Assembly: GCA_016295505.1 (NCBI GenBank)
Contig: JAEDLC010000056.1
Coordinates: 1 to 12,012 of the forward strand
Direction: 5' to 3'
DNA from: Dorea sp.
GTDB taxonomy: Bacteria; Bacillota_A; Clostridia; Lachnospirales; Lachnospiraceae
DNA: 12,012 nt
Position numbers and translations under genes: made by a program. Positions 1 to 7,384 of this stretch are shown here, piece by piece. Position 1 is the first letter of the stretch. Every line of letters starts with the position of its first letter. The notes under the pieces are model-generated. The model had not been told where the DNA came from, did not search any database, and worked only from the letters and a program-made list of their open reading frames with translations.

Positions 1-72
1 TTTTTTATAAATTGTAGAGGGGGACGGGGGATTTTTAAAAATCCCCCGTCCCCCTCTACAATTTATAAAAAA
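1..72. repeat. Perfect 72-bp spacer-free palindrome
   Basis: Bases 1-36 are the exact reverse complement of 37-72, with no loop. Each arm has an AT-rich outer part, a G-rich block (GAGGGGGACGGGGG) and an AT core. It may start before the window. As RNA it would make a very strong hairpin flanked by A/U runs, so it could terminate transcription from both sides. It overlaps the end of the VanZ gene: that gene's last two sense codons and TAA stop fall inside the right arm. It could be a REP/MITE-like dispersed element; copy number cannot be judged from one window. Confidence 0.9.
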
Positions 73-629
73 ATAAACATACCGGTTATTGCCAGCACTA
101 CATATATGATCGGTTCCCATTTACTTTTATTTTCTGTTTTCAAATGTAATCCGAATACTTGTACGAATGTTTTCCACACAAGATATCCAATGATGGTTCC
201 AAATGTATTTGTTATCAGGTCATCAATATCTGTGACTCGGTAGTTGAAGAGTTGTGACACTTCTATTATGATTGAAAACATTGCTCCTGCTGCCGCTGTT
301 TTCCCTATTTTTCTGTATTCCTTCCAGATAAACGGAACGAGGAATCCAAATGGCATGAACATTATGATATTCAGAAAGAAACTGATCCCCACTGAATCAA
401 ATGGAATAAAATTACTCCTGCTCATGTATTTTGTGCCATTTGTAATAAGTTCTCCCAGTGTTCCAATACCGGTCACCTCAAATATCATATACAGATAAAG
501 CAGGAAGATATTTACCCAGATGAAATATATTACCGGACTCTGTTTTCCTTTTTTCAGATACCTGTGCATCAATATGAGCTGATATATGATACATGGACTG
601 TACATCAATACTCCTAAGACATATTCCAT
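63..629 (-). CDS. VanZ-like family membrane protein
   Basis: A 188-residue integral membrane protein with about five or six hydrophobic segments (roughly 4-22, 32-55, 83-103, 112-128, 138-155 and 170-188). The VanZ-like hallmarks are visible: an N-I-I-M-F-M-P-F-G stretch near residue 88 and a later E-V-S-Q-L-F ... D-I-D-D-L-I-T-N-T-F-G-T stretch near 123-145. VanZ itself gives low-level teicoplanin resistance, but most family members in gut Firmicutes have no known role, so resistance should not be inferred. The ATG at 629 follows an AAAGGGGA ribosome site. It lies 110 bp downstream of the DUF5050-like gene on the same strand and may have its own promoter. The C-terminus (F-I-F-L) is partly encoded by the 72-bp palindrome, so the original end may have been replaced. 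Confidence 0.85.
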   Translation of the reverse strand: MEYVLGVLMYSPCIIYQLILMHRYLKKGKQSPVIYFIWVNIFLLYLYMIFEVTGIGTLGELITNGTKYMSRSNFIPFDSVGISFFLNIIMFMPFGFLVPFIWKEYRKIGKTAAAGAMFSIIIEVSQLFNYRVTDIDDLITNTFGTIIGYLVWKTFVQVFGLHLKTENKSKWEPIIYVVLAITGMFIFL

Positions 630-661
630 ACCTTGATTCCCCTTTCTTTTTCCTGTGTATT

Positions 662-690
662 ATTATAAAAAGGAAATATTAATATATGGA
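662..690 (-). promoter_or_regulatory. Weak candidate promoter for the VanZ-like gene
   Basis: On the minus strand a consensus TATAAT (662-667) sits about 32 nt upstream of the VanZ start codon. The hexamer 17 nt further upstream is TCCATA (685-690), matching TTGACA at only three positions. The good -10 element suggests the gene may be transcribed separately from the upstream surface genes. Confidence 0.3.
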
Positions 691-739
691 CGGAATATTC
701 TTAAGTTTTTATGATTTTATTTGCCAATTCACGCTGGAA

Positions 740-1972
740 TCAAAAATCTCCGTAACCAGCCGATATATGCGGAATCGTTTCTTCCAGTGCATCCAGCTTT
801 CTCTCTTCCGATCCGTCTGCTGTAATGGAATAGAATGCCTTCTCGCCTTCCAGTTCCACAACATAATAGATTCTGGTCGCACCCGGAACTTCCACCAGAT
901 AGCAGGGCACCCGCTCCACCAGATTATTAGGGAGATGCTCCACGAATTCTTTCAGACTTCGCTCTTCTCCGGTAGAGATCTGATAACTTTTTATATATCG
1001 CACATAGTCTTCCTGAGCCCAGTACGAGATATAATCTCCCTCGATGAGAGCTCCCAGCCTTGCATCCTGTATATACTGCCATGGTAAGATTTCATCCTCC
1101 GCGGTCTGAACATTCAGTCTGCGATACGTATCTTCGCCATCCACTGCATAATACAGACCGTCCTGCGCATACAGCCCCAGCGTCAGCCACTGTGTTTCCG
1201 CCCCATGCAGTGTAATCTCATTATCAGGTTCTACATTATTTTTTCTCAAAACCGTTTCTTCTGTTCCGTCATCTCTGATGCTGCAAAAGCTGATATCGTT
1301 ATCAAAAAAATAGATTTTGTCTTCATAAAAATACACGTCTGTATCACTATTACTCTTACAGTTCTTTGTCACACACTCCGGATAATCACCGCTGCCCACA
1401 GCGACCCGATACAACCCGCTATATATTTCATTATCCGAGCTCATTCCCTGAAAATACAGGCATCCGTCCTGAAAATACCAGTGACAGACATACCCCCAAT
1501 TCAGGACTTCTCCAACCTGCCCCATCAGTTCGCCGTCGAAACTGTATTGTCTCACCGTATATCCGTCACAGCGCACATAGATGTATTGATCCGTAATCAT
1601 AAGATATCCTGTTTTATCATCAATTACATCTACGATTGTTCTCTTGTTCGTGCCGTCCAGATCTACAGCCGTAACGCCGGCATCCCCGCAGGTATAGTAC
1701 AGACTTCCATTGCTTTCCACGATTTCCCCCGGCACATATGAACCACTTGAGGTATCCGGCTGAAGGGTATTCTCATAAAGCGGAAGCTCCACTTTTTCCA
1801 GTTCAACGGTCTCCTCCTTATCTGTATCATTTTCTTTCTCATTTTGGACAGTCTCGACACATGTATTGGAGGATACGCTTTGCCGATCCGCTCCTCCCAG
1901 ACCAGCTATTATCATTCCTCCTGCACACAGAATAGCTGCCAGTGACAGAAGTACTTTAATTCCTTTCTTCAT
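740..1972 (-). CDS. Exported DUF5050-like beta-propeller candidate
   Basis: About 410 residues. The N-terminus is a signal peptide or anchor: basic M-K-K-G-I-K, then a hydrophobic run to about residue 25. Cys16 is not preceded by a canonical lipobox, so it is probably not a standard lipoprotein. A charged, Glu-rich linker (about 40-62) follows. The rest is strand-rich with repeated Y-Y/Y-F hairpin motifs and spaced D-G-T-x-x-R or D-G-S-E-E-R turns, a pattern typical of DUF5050 proteins, which are predicted propellers of unknown function. It probably acts outside the membrane. Either the ATG at 1972 or the GTG at 1975 could initiate; GGGAGGT lies 10 or 7 nt upstream respectively. The FHA gene ends 84-87 bp upstream on the same strand, so co-transcription is plausible. 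Confidence 0.75.
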   Translation of the reverse strand: MKKGIKVLLSLAAILCAGGMIIAGLGGADRQSVSSNTCVETVQNEKENDTDKEETVELEKVELPLYENTLQPDTSSGSYVPGEIVESNGSLYYTCGDAGVTAVDLDGTNKRTIVDVIDDKTGYLMITDQYIYVRCDGYTVRQYSFDGELMGQVGEVLNWGYVCHWYFQDGCLYFQGMSSDNEIYSGLYRVAVGSGDYPECVTKNCKSNSDTDVYFYEDKIYFFDNDISFCSIRDDGTEETVLRKNNVEPDNEITLHGAETQWLTLGLYAQDGLYYAVDGEDTYRRLNVQTAEDEILPWQYIQDARLGALIEGDYISYWAQEDYVRYIKSYQISTGEERSLKEFVEHLPNNLVERVPCYLVEVPGATRIYYVVELEGEKAFYSITADGSEERKLDALEETIPHISAGYGDF

Positions 1973-2059
1973 CACGATCCTTACCTCCCTTTCTTCAGAT
2001 CATCCCAGACACAATCTCTCCGGATCCCTCATCATTCTGCCTCTTTCCTTTCTGTCACT

Positions 2060-2860
2060 CTATCTGCCCATACGCAGTATATTCCTCTTATCTCCCAGAT
2101 AAATTTCTGTCCCTTCCGGAAGTTCCATATTCATATGCTTCGGAAGTCTCTGTCCATTCAGATAATAAGTCCCGTTAAAGGAATAATCGCACAGCAGATA
2201 ACCACCAGTTCTTGCGCAGTAGGTAATACTGCAATGTTTCCGGCTTACCTTCTCCCCTTCCACCACCAGATTGCACTGAGCGGCATCTCTTCCGACAACC
2301 AGCGCCTGCATGTCTTCCAGAGGAATCACCTCTCCTTTGTAGATACCTTCCAGTATGGCAACCGTACCGTTCTTCCTTTCCGCCTCTGCTGATGCATCCG
2401 CGGAAGACATAGGAGCCGATTCTTTCACGCCTGCAGATTTTGCTCCGGATCGAGCAGGCACAATTCCAAAGATTCCACATACTGTATGAATCGCCAGAAA
2501 TAACCAGAATCCAAGACCCGCCCCATCCAATAATCCACTTTGAGGGATGCCTGTAAGCTGCTCCATGAATGTCAGCCGTATCACCAGCAGCAGTACCGCA
2601 GCGGCAAGCCTTATGATTCCCGCTGCCAGATCGGTGGTCCGGTGTTCCCACAGTGTCACCAGCAGATTTCCGGCCAACGACAGCAGGATCACTGCCACCA
2701 GTATGATACAGTACTGTATTCCTGCGCTTTTTCCCAGGCGCAGAAGCATCGGCATGTTATAAGTGATTCCTTCCGCCTGATATAGCGGTAACAGCAGACT
2801 GGCAAGTCCAATGACGCCAGCAATAGACTGTCCATATCTCCATATATTTTTTTGCTTCAT
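2060..2860 (-). CDS. Membrane-anchored FHA domain protein
   Basis: 266 residues. Residues 1-135 contain about four hydrophobic segments (12-28, 49-70, 78-96, 114-133). A polar Ala/Ser/Glu linker (about 136-163) leads to a C-terminal FHA domain (about 165-262). The phosphothreonine-binding signature is complete: G190-R191, S206-R207-K208-H209, N229-G230-T231 and N235-G236. FHA domains bind phosphothreonine peptides, usually products of Hanks-type kinases such as PrkC. The first helix has basic residues before it, and an even helix number would leave the FHA domain in the cytoplasm. ATG at 2860 follows AGGAGG with good spacing. The upstream exported gene ends 42 bp away, and the DUF5050-like gene follows, suggesting a surface module linked to Thr phosphorylation. 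No kinase or phosphatase is in the window. Confidence 0.88.
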   Translation of the reverse strand: MKQKNIWRYGQSIAGVIGLASLLLPLYQAEGITYNMPMLLRLGKSAGIQYCIILVAVILLSLAGNLLVTLWEHRTTDLAAGIIRLAAAVLLLVIRLTFMEQLTGIPQSGLLDGAGLGFWLFLAIHTVCGIFGIVPARSGAKSAGVKESAPMSSADASAEAERKNGTVAILEGIYKGEVIPLEDMQALVVGRDAAQCNLVVEGEKVSRKHCSITYCARTGGYLLCDYSFNGTYYLNGQRLPKHMNMELPEGTEIYLGDKRNILRMGR

Positions 2861-2902
2861 AATTTCCTCCTGTTACAATCCTTCTTCATTTTTTTGTGAC
2901 TC

Positions 2903-4264
2903 TTATCGGTAGGCATCCAGACTGCCCGCAGGATCCTCTCGAAACAGATGACACTCCGTAGATGTGCTATATTCATAGCATTCCGCAATGGAAGCCATCA
3001 CTTTCAGATTACCTTCACCGGATGTATAGATATCGGCGGTTCTTGCATCCCACTGCCGTTCTCCCCAAAGCAATCTTACATCCTTACCGTTCAGTCCGTA
3101 TGTTTTTAGCTGTTCATAATAAATCTCATTTAATCTGAGTGCATTTTCTTCTAATTCCGAATCAGATGCCTGCTCATCATCATAGTCCTCCAGAATCGAC
3201 CATCCCCCGCTGTCTTCCGTAAATGTCGGTGCAAATGTAATGTTTGTCTGTTCCGGCTCCGAATCCGCTGTAAGTATCGCCTCATAGCAGCTCCCCTGAC
3301 GCCGCCTGCAGAAGCCTTTTACATATTGAAAAGCTTCGTCCCGATACTGGTATAGTGCAAGCGTTGTAATCGTCTCATTCATAATAAAATTGCTATCTAT
3401 TCCTATATACACTGTGCCGTCATTACTATAGGTGAAGAAGCCGGTCTGAACTTCATGATAAGTAACCCGGTATTTACCGCAGGGAATCAGTTCCCTGGAA
3501 TCCGCAAGCTTCACGCTTCCGTCACACTCATACATTTCCATATTAATCCTGGCGCCGCCGCCCTGATCGTCTGAACTGAACAGCTCCTGTTTATCCATGC
3601 CCTCACAGGTTCCTCTTATCAGAAGCATTTCATGTTTTCCGTCTCCGTCATAATCATCAATCTCAATTGCCAATATTCCCTGAAGATCTGTCGGCTCCAG
3701 CCACGCATCCATTCCATTGCTTGTTTTACATATCTCATCAACCGGCATAACACCGTACTCTGGAATCAGTTCTTCCTCCAGGTATTCCATAAATTTTTCC
3801 GAATCACCTTCTGATTCCTCCGGGATCTCCTTTTCATCAGATTTTACATCCGCTTCTGTCCGTTTTTCCGGATGTTCCTATACATACCTTTTGGCTTGTT
3901 TCATTGAATTCTCAAGATCTAACACCGGCTTTGTAATGTTAATATCTTTATCCGTAATACTGATAAATCCCACCAATTCCGCCTGATTCTCCCCCGCAAT
4001 ACTCTTTGCCTCTCTCTCGGATGTCCCCTCCGCCAGCTGCACAATCAATTCATTGTCTGCATATGCACTTGGAGTGGCTCCGTCTGTTCGAATATGTTCC
4101 GGTTCTGTTCTTGAAGTATAGTCTACTTCTCCATCCTTCTCGTAACGGAATGCCTGCAGGGCCTCTTCTTTCGATTCTGTCACAAACAATCCTGCGGCTA
4201 TCAGATACCCGGCGCAACCTGTTGAAATAACCACTATTGCAGCTTTTATCATATTCTTCCACAT
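2903..4264 (-). pseudogene. Exported Ca-loop protein interrupted by one amber codon
   Basis: A single reading frame of 454 codons carries one internal TAG at 3878-3880. The first part (128 codons, ATG at 4264 after GGAGGG) has a membrane segment or signal anchor at about 6-27, then a region around residues 70-100 (D-N-E-L-I-V-Q-L-A-E-G-T-S-E) like the propeptide of subtilisin-type exported proteins in Clostridia. The part after TAG is a Glu/Lys-rich linker of 29 codons with no ATG, GTG or TTG, then about 295 residues with a D-x-D-G-D-G-x-x-E calcium-loop motif near its start. The first ATG after the TAG (3790) has no well-placed ribosome site. One point mutation explains this best; readthrough or a sequencing error are alternatives. 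No S8 catalytic domain is present. It leads the surface gene group. Confidence 0.65.
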
Positions 4265-4601
4265 TCTGCCCCTGCCCTCCAATCTCGTTTGATTTATATC
4301 ATCCGACTTTATACTCTTCTTTTTATTATACAGTCCACAATAAGTGAACGATGTAAATGTCAAAATTCTTCATCCTCTTGCAAAAATTGGATTTTCTACA
4401 GGCTTTTTGATATGGGGTAATATCTGTTTCCAATCGCATAGGTAACTATGAATCCTTCCACTCAGGAACTCCGCTACAATAACATAGCAGGCTATGTATA
4501 TTTCACTGGATTTTCAAAGAAATCAAGTTCTATTATTAACAAAAAAAGAACGATGTCCGACAGCTTTTCGCTCATTCGGACATCGTTCCAACGACATTTA
4601 T
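4265..4601. other. Non-coding gap upstream of the surface genes
   Basis: This stretch separates fucO from the interrupted exported gene. It holds the fucO terminator (4541-4588), a 7-bp-arm palindrome ACATAGC-AG-GCTATGT (4482-4497) and, on the minus strand, a consensus TATAAT (4325-4330) about 60 nt before the ATG at 4264. No good -35 hexamer lies at 16-18 nt from it; a perfect TTGACA exists but 27 nt away. Short open stretches between 4385 and 4480 on the minus strand are broken by stops and lack start signals, so I see no gene here. Confidence 0.5.
4541..4588 (-). terminator. Intrinsic terminator of fucO
   Basis: A perfect 13-bp stem (4548-4560 with 4576-4588) and a 15-nt loop, followed on the minus strand by seven U (4547-4541). 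It begins 13 nt after the fucO stop codon. Confidence 0.93.
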
Positions 4602-5747
4602 TTACATTAATTTTCTGAACAAGTCTTTCAGATCTTCTACGCTTGCATCTTTCGGATTTCCCGGTGCACATGCATCTGCATGAGCAGACTCTGCCAGGAA
4701 CTGCAGATCTTCTTCTTTTAATGCATCCAGTTTCGTAGGAATTCCAACGTCTACAGACAGCTGTCTTACTGCATCCACAGCTGCTTTTCTATATTCTTCT
4801 ACTGACATGCTATCCACGCCTTCTACACCCATTGCTTTTGCGATTTCTTTGTACTTTTCTCCGGTGCATTCTGCATTGTATTCCATAACAATCGGAAGCA
4901 TCATTGCGCACGCAACTCCATGTGGTGTATCATATACAGCTCCCAGCGTATGAGCCATAGAATGTGCAATTCCAAGTCCAACATTGGAGAATCCCATACC
5001 TGCGATATACTGTCCGAGTGCCATTCCCTCACGGCCCTCTTTTTCATTTGCAACAGCTCCTCTTAAAGACTTAGAAATAATTTCGATTGCTTTAAGGTGG
5101 AACATATCTGTCATCTCCCACGCGCCTTTCGTGGTATATCCTTCAATTGCATGTGTCAATGCATCCATTCCTGTAGATGCGGTCAGCCCCTTTGGCATAG
5201 AGGACATCATATCCGGATCTACCACTGCAATGATCGGCATATCGTGTGGATCTACACATACAAACTTTCTCTTTCTCTCAACATCTGTAATTACATAGTT
5301 GATAGTTACTTCTGCTGCAGTTCCGGCTGTTGTAGGTACCGCAATGATCGGAACACATGGCTGTGTCGTTGGGGCAACTCCCTCCAGACTTCTTACATCC
5401 TCAAATTCCGGATTTGCAATGATGATTCCGATTGCCTTTGCTGTATCCATGGAAGATCCTCCACCGATTGCAACAATATAGTCAGCTTCAGACTTTTTGA
5501 ATTCTTCTACGCCATGCTGTACATTTTCAATCGTCGGATTTGCTTTGATATCTGAGTATACAGCATATTCAAGCCCTGCATCTTCCAGTACTTTTGTAAC
5601 CTTTGTTGTTACTTCAAATTTGATCAGATCCGGATCGGAACACACAAACGCCTTTTTGAATCCTCTTGCCTTTGCTTCTGTTGCAATCTCCTGAATTGCT
5701 CCTGCCCCATGATAGGAAGTCTGATTTAACATGATTCTGTTTGCCAT
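4602..5747 (-). CDS. fucO: Lactaldehyde reductase / 1,2-propanediol dehydrogenase
   Basis: Iron-dependent group III alcohol dehydrogenase, 381 residues, usual family length. FucO reduces L-lactaldehyde to (S)-1,2-propanediol with NADH during anaerobic fucose or rhamnose use. It matches E. coli FucO closely along its length as I recall that sequence, including the N-terminal A-N-R-x-x-L-N, the P-E-F-x-D-V-R-S-L-E-G stretch and the F-V-C-V-D-P-H-D stretch. The nucleotide loop G95-G-G-S98...D101 and the metal ligands D195, H199, H262 and H276 are all present. ATG at 5747 has AAGGAG ten nt upstream; a TTG at 5756 is only 1 nt from that site and is rejected. It is flanked by terminators on both sides, so it has its own promoter; a TATAAT at 5781-5786 is the likely -10 but lacks a good -35. 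No fucose or rhamnose catabolic genes are nearby. Confidence 0.93.
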   Translation of the reverse strand: MANRIMLNQTSYHGAGAIQEIATEAKARGFKKAFVCSDPDLIKFEVTTKVTKVLEDAGLEYAVYSDIKANPTIENVQHGVEEFKKSEADYIVAIGGGSSMDTAKAIGIIIANPEFEDVRSLEGVAPTTQPCVPIIAVPTTAGTAAEVTINYVITDVERKRKFVCVDPHDMPIIAVVDPDMMSSMPKGLTASTGMDALTHAIEGYTTKGAWEMTDMFHLKAIEIISKSLRGAVANEKEGREGMALGQYIAGMGFSNVGLGIAHSMAHTLGAVYDTPHGVACAMMLPIVMEYNAECTGEKYKEIAKAMGVEGVDSMSVEEYRKAAVDAVRQLSVDVGIPTKLDALKEEDLQFLAESAHADACAPGNPKDASVEDLKDLFRKLM

Positions 5748-5828
5748 CGTTATCAATCTCCTTTTCTTCTTGATTCCTGTATTATATGTTTATATTTTAA
5801 CAATCTTTCTTATCAAAAGAAAGTTACA

Positions 5829-5871
5829 AAAAAGCCAATCTGTCACTTTACATGAAAGACTGGCTTTTTTT
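5829..5871 (-). terminator. Terminator after the tetR-type gene
   Basis: AAAAAAGCCA-x-TCT pairs with AGA-x-TGGCTTTTTT around a loop of about 15 nt, with one mismatch in a 14-bp stem. The minus strand ends in a U-run, 20 nt past the regulator's stop codon. The A/U flanks on both sides would also let it work on the plus strand. It separates the SDR-regulator unit from fucO. Confidence 0.85.
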
Positions 5872-5890
5872 CATCACATACTATACAATT

Positions 5891-6460
5891 TTACACCAGA
5901 TGAATCTCCTGAAATGCTTTCATCAGTTCTAACGGCATGGCATCCACCAGATTTTTTGCCATCTCCTCCGGCGTCTGCTTCATATTTCCAAGAAGCCATC
6001 GAACGGTCATATAGACAGATCCCTGACAATACATTTCCAGCAGAAATTTTAAATGTTCTGGAACAGGCTTTTTTGTTTTTTCTTCAATCCTTTTCGTATA
6101 GAATCTCAAAATCAGCTGAAAATCATGATCCTTCAGGCAATTCTGTTCATCCGTTCGAAAAGCGGCTTTGAAAAATAGTTTTTCTTCCTCAATATAATGG
6201 AATTTGTTCACAAGCCCTTCATATACCGTCTCACCTTCCCCCATATGGCGAAAAGATTCCAACAGAATCCGGTCAAAATACCAGTTGATCAAATCATATT
6301 TATCCTGGAAATTCCGATAAAACGTCTGCCTTGTCGTACCACACTCAGCCACAATTTCTTTTACCGTAATCTTTTCCACCGGCATCTTCTTCATGCAGAT
6401 TTTCATCGCATCTGCAAGACGGTACTTCATTCTGTCCTGCTTATTTTCTTCTGTTCCCAT
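5891..6460 (-). CDS. TetR/AcrR-family regulator, DhaS-like
   Basis: 189 residues. An N-terminal helix-turn-helix at about 31-58 has the TetR pattern: I-T-V-K-E-I-V-A-x-C-G-T-T-R-Q-T-F-Y-R-N-F-x-D-K-Y-D-L-I. The all-helical C-terminal part, with an L-x-F-L-L-E-M-Y-C-Q-G-S-V region near 145-155, resembles the TetR_C_8 group that includes the dihydroxyacetone activator DhaS. Ligand unknown. ATG at 6460 follows AGAGGT. It begins 33 nt after the SDR stop on the same strand and ends at a terminator, so the two form one unit. It most likely controls the SDR promoter; inverted repeats at 7320-7341 and 7355-7384 are candidate sites. Confidence 0.9.
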   Translation of the reverse strand: MGTEENKQDRMKYRLADAMKICMKKMPVEKITVKEIVAECGTTRQTFYRNFQDKYDLINWYFDRILLESFRHMGEGETVYEGLVNKFHYIEEEKLFFKAAFRTDEQNCLKDHDFQLILRFYTKRIEEKTKKPVPEHLKFLLEMYCQGSVYMTVRWLLGNMKQTPEEMAKNLVDAMPLELMKAFQEIHLV

Positions 6461-6493
6461 TCAACTACCTCTGGCAAACAATTCTTGATCTTC

Positions 6494-7297
6494 TTACCAT
6501 GTACGGGAGCTTAATTCCTTAAACTGAGCAACGGTTGATACATGAGAATTCAGACCACCGTCTACTGTCACAACCTGTCCTGTGAAATACTCGCTCTCAT
6601 CAGATGCAAGGTATACACACATATGTCCGATATCTTCCGGACATCCATAACGATTTACACAGATATTGCTTGTGAAAATGTCTTTCAGTGCCTGTGGAAC
6701 GTGTGCTTCGTTCTGTGGTGTAACGATCAGACCCGGACGAACACAGTTGCAGCGGATGTTCTGTTTTCCATACTGCAGAGCTGTATATTTTGTCAGCATA
6801 TCAACACCTGCTTTTGCACATGCATAAGCGGTAGATCCAAGGTCACCGCCGCAGGAAGCCATGGATCCAATGTTGATGATAGAACCACCTTTTTCATTTT
6901 TCTGCATATATGGAATTACACTCTTCACTGCGTAGAATGTGCCGCGCATATCACTCTCGAAGATGGCATCCCACATTTCCAATGTAAGCTCATCTACACG
7001 TCCGTCTTTCAGAGCTACGTTTGCAGCATTATTTACGAGAATATCGATCTTTCCGTATTTCTCTGCAGTATCAGCAATCAGTTTCTCTGTTGTAGCCACA
7101 TCTGTGATATCCATAAAGTGATAAGAAGCTTCCCCTCCTGCTGCCACGATCTCATCCACAACAGCCTGTCCTTTTGCTTCTCTACGTCCGCAGATCACTA
7201 CTTTTGCACCTTCAGCTGCAAATAACTTTGCAATACCGATTCCGATTCCGCTGGTAGAGCCTGTTACGATTGCAACCTTTCCTTTTAATCTGTCCAT
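6494..7297 (-). CDS. Short-chain dehydrogenase, hydroxysteroid-dehydrogenase-like
   Basis: 267 residues, classical SDR length. It is predicted to interconvert a secondary alcohol and a ketone with NAD(P). The cofactor motif T12-G-S-T-S-G-I-G19, D63, the N89-N-A-A motif, S145 and Y158-x-x-x-K162 are present. R38-R39 after the second strand favour NADP(H). The fourth tetrad residue, usually Asn, aligns with Asp116 (S-D-M-R-G-T-F). The stretch A-L-Q-Y-G-K-Q-N-I-R-C-N-x-V-x-P-G-L-I and a C-terminal tail beyond the last strand recall clostridial 7-alpha-hydroxysteroid dehydrogenases, but much of this is common to SDRs, so bile acid activity is only a hypothesis. ATG at 7297 follows AAGGAGG. It has its own promoter and is coupled to the TetR-type gene. 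Confidence 0.85.
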   Translation of the reverse strand: MDRLKGKVAIVTGSTSGIGIGIAKLFAAEGAKVVICGRREAKGQAVVDEIVAAGGEASYHFMDITDVATTEKLIADTAEKYGKIDILVNNAANVALKDGRVDELTLEMWDAIFESDMRGTFYAVKSVIPYMQKNEKGGSIINIGSMASCGGDLGSTAYACAKAGVDMLTKYTALQYGKQNIRCNCVRPGLIVTPQNEAHVPQALKDIFTSNICVNRYGCPEDIGHMCVYLASDESEYFTGQVVTVDGGLNSHVSTVAQFKELSSRTW

Positions 7298-7319
7298 GAT
7301 AATTACCTCCTTAATAGTA

Positions 7320-7341
7320 CATTTTGCCCCACTGCAAAATG
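7320..7341. promoter_or_regulatory. Inverted repeat in the SDR leader, candidate operator
   Basis: Perfect 8-bp arms CATTTTGC and GCAAAATG separated by 6 bp, placed 22 nt before the SDR start codon and just upstream of the ribosome site. Size and symmetry suit a TetR dimer; it could equally be an RNA hairpin in the leader. Confidence 0.5.
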
Positions 7342-7354
7342 CTTCTGTTTTTTC

Positions 7355-7384
7355 TCGTTAGCATAACTATATACCTTTTAACGA
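7355..7384. promoter_or_regulatory. Inverted repeat over the SDR promoter core
   Basis: TCGTTA (7355-7360) and TAACGA (7379-7384) flank 18 bp containing the -10 element, and a nested GTTA-GCA-TAAC lies at 7357-7367. A protein bound here would cover -10 and spacer, a normal place for repression. Confidence 0.4.

Noticed and set aside
63..629. Glycopeptide resistance gene vanZ
   Set aside because: Only family-level similarity; no vanHAX or vanRS genes and no evidence for resistance function.
686..1741. Plus-strand open frames opposite the DUF5050-like gene
   Set aside because: Antisense shadows with no ribosome sites; the minus-strand gene has a signal peptide, start site and family features.
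4385..4480. Possible remnant gene upstream of the interrupted exported gene
   Set aside because: A short protein-like minus-strand stretch is bounded by stops on both sides with no start codon context; too short to support.
6542..7225. Long plus-strand open frame of 227 codons opposite the SDR
   Set aside because: It is the antisense shadow of a well-supported SDR gene; its product is Cys/His-rich and resembles no family.
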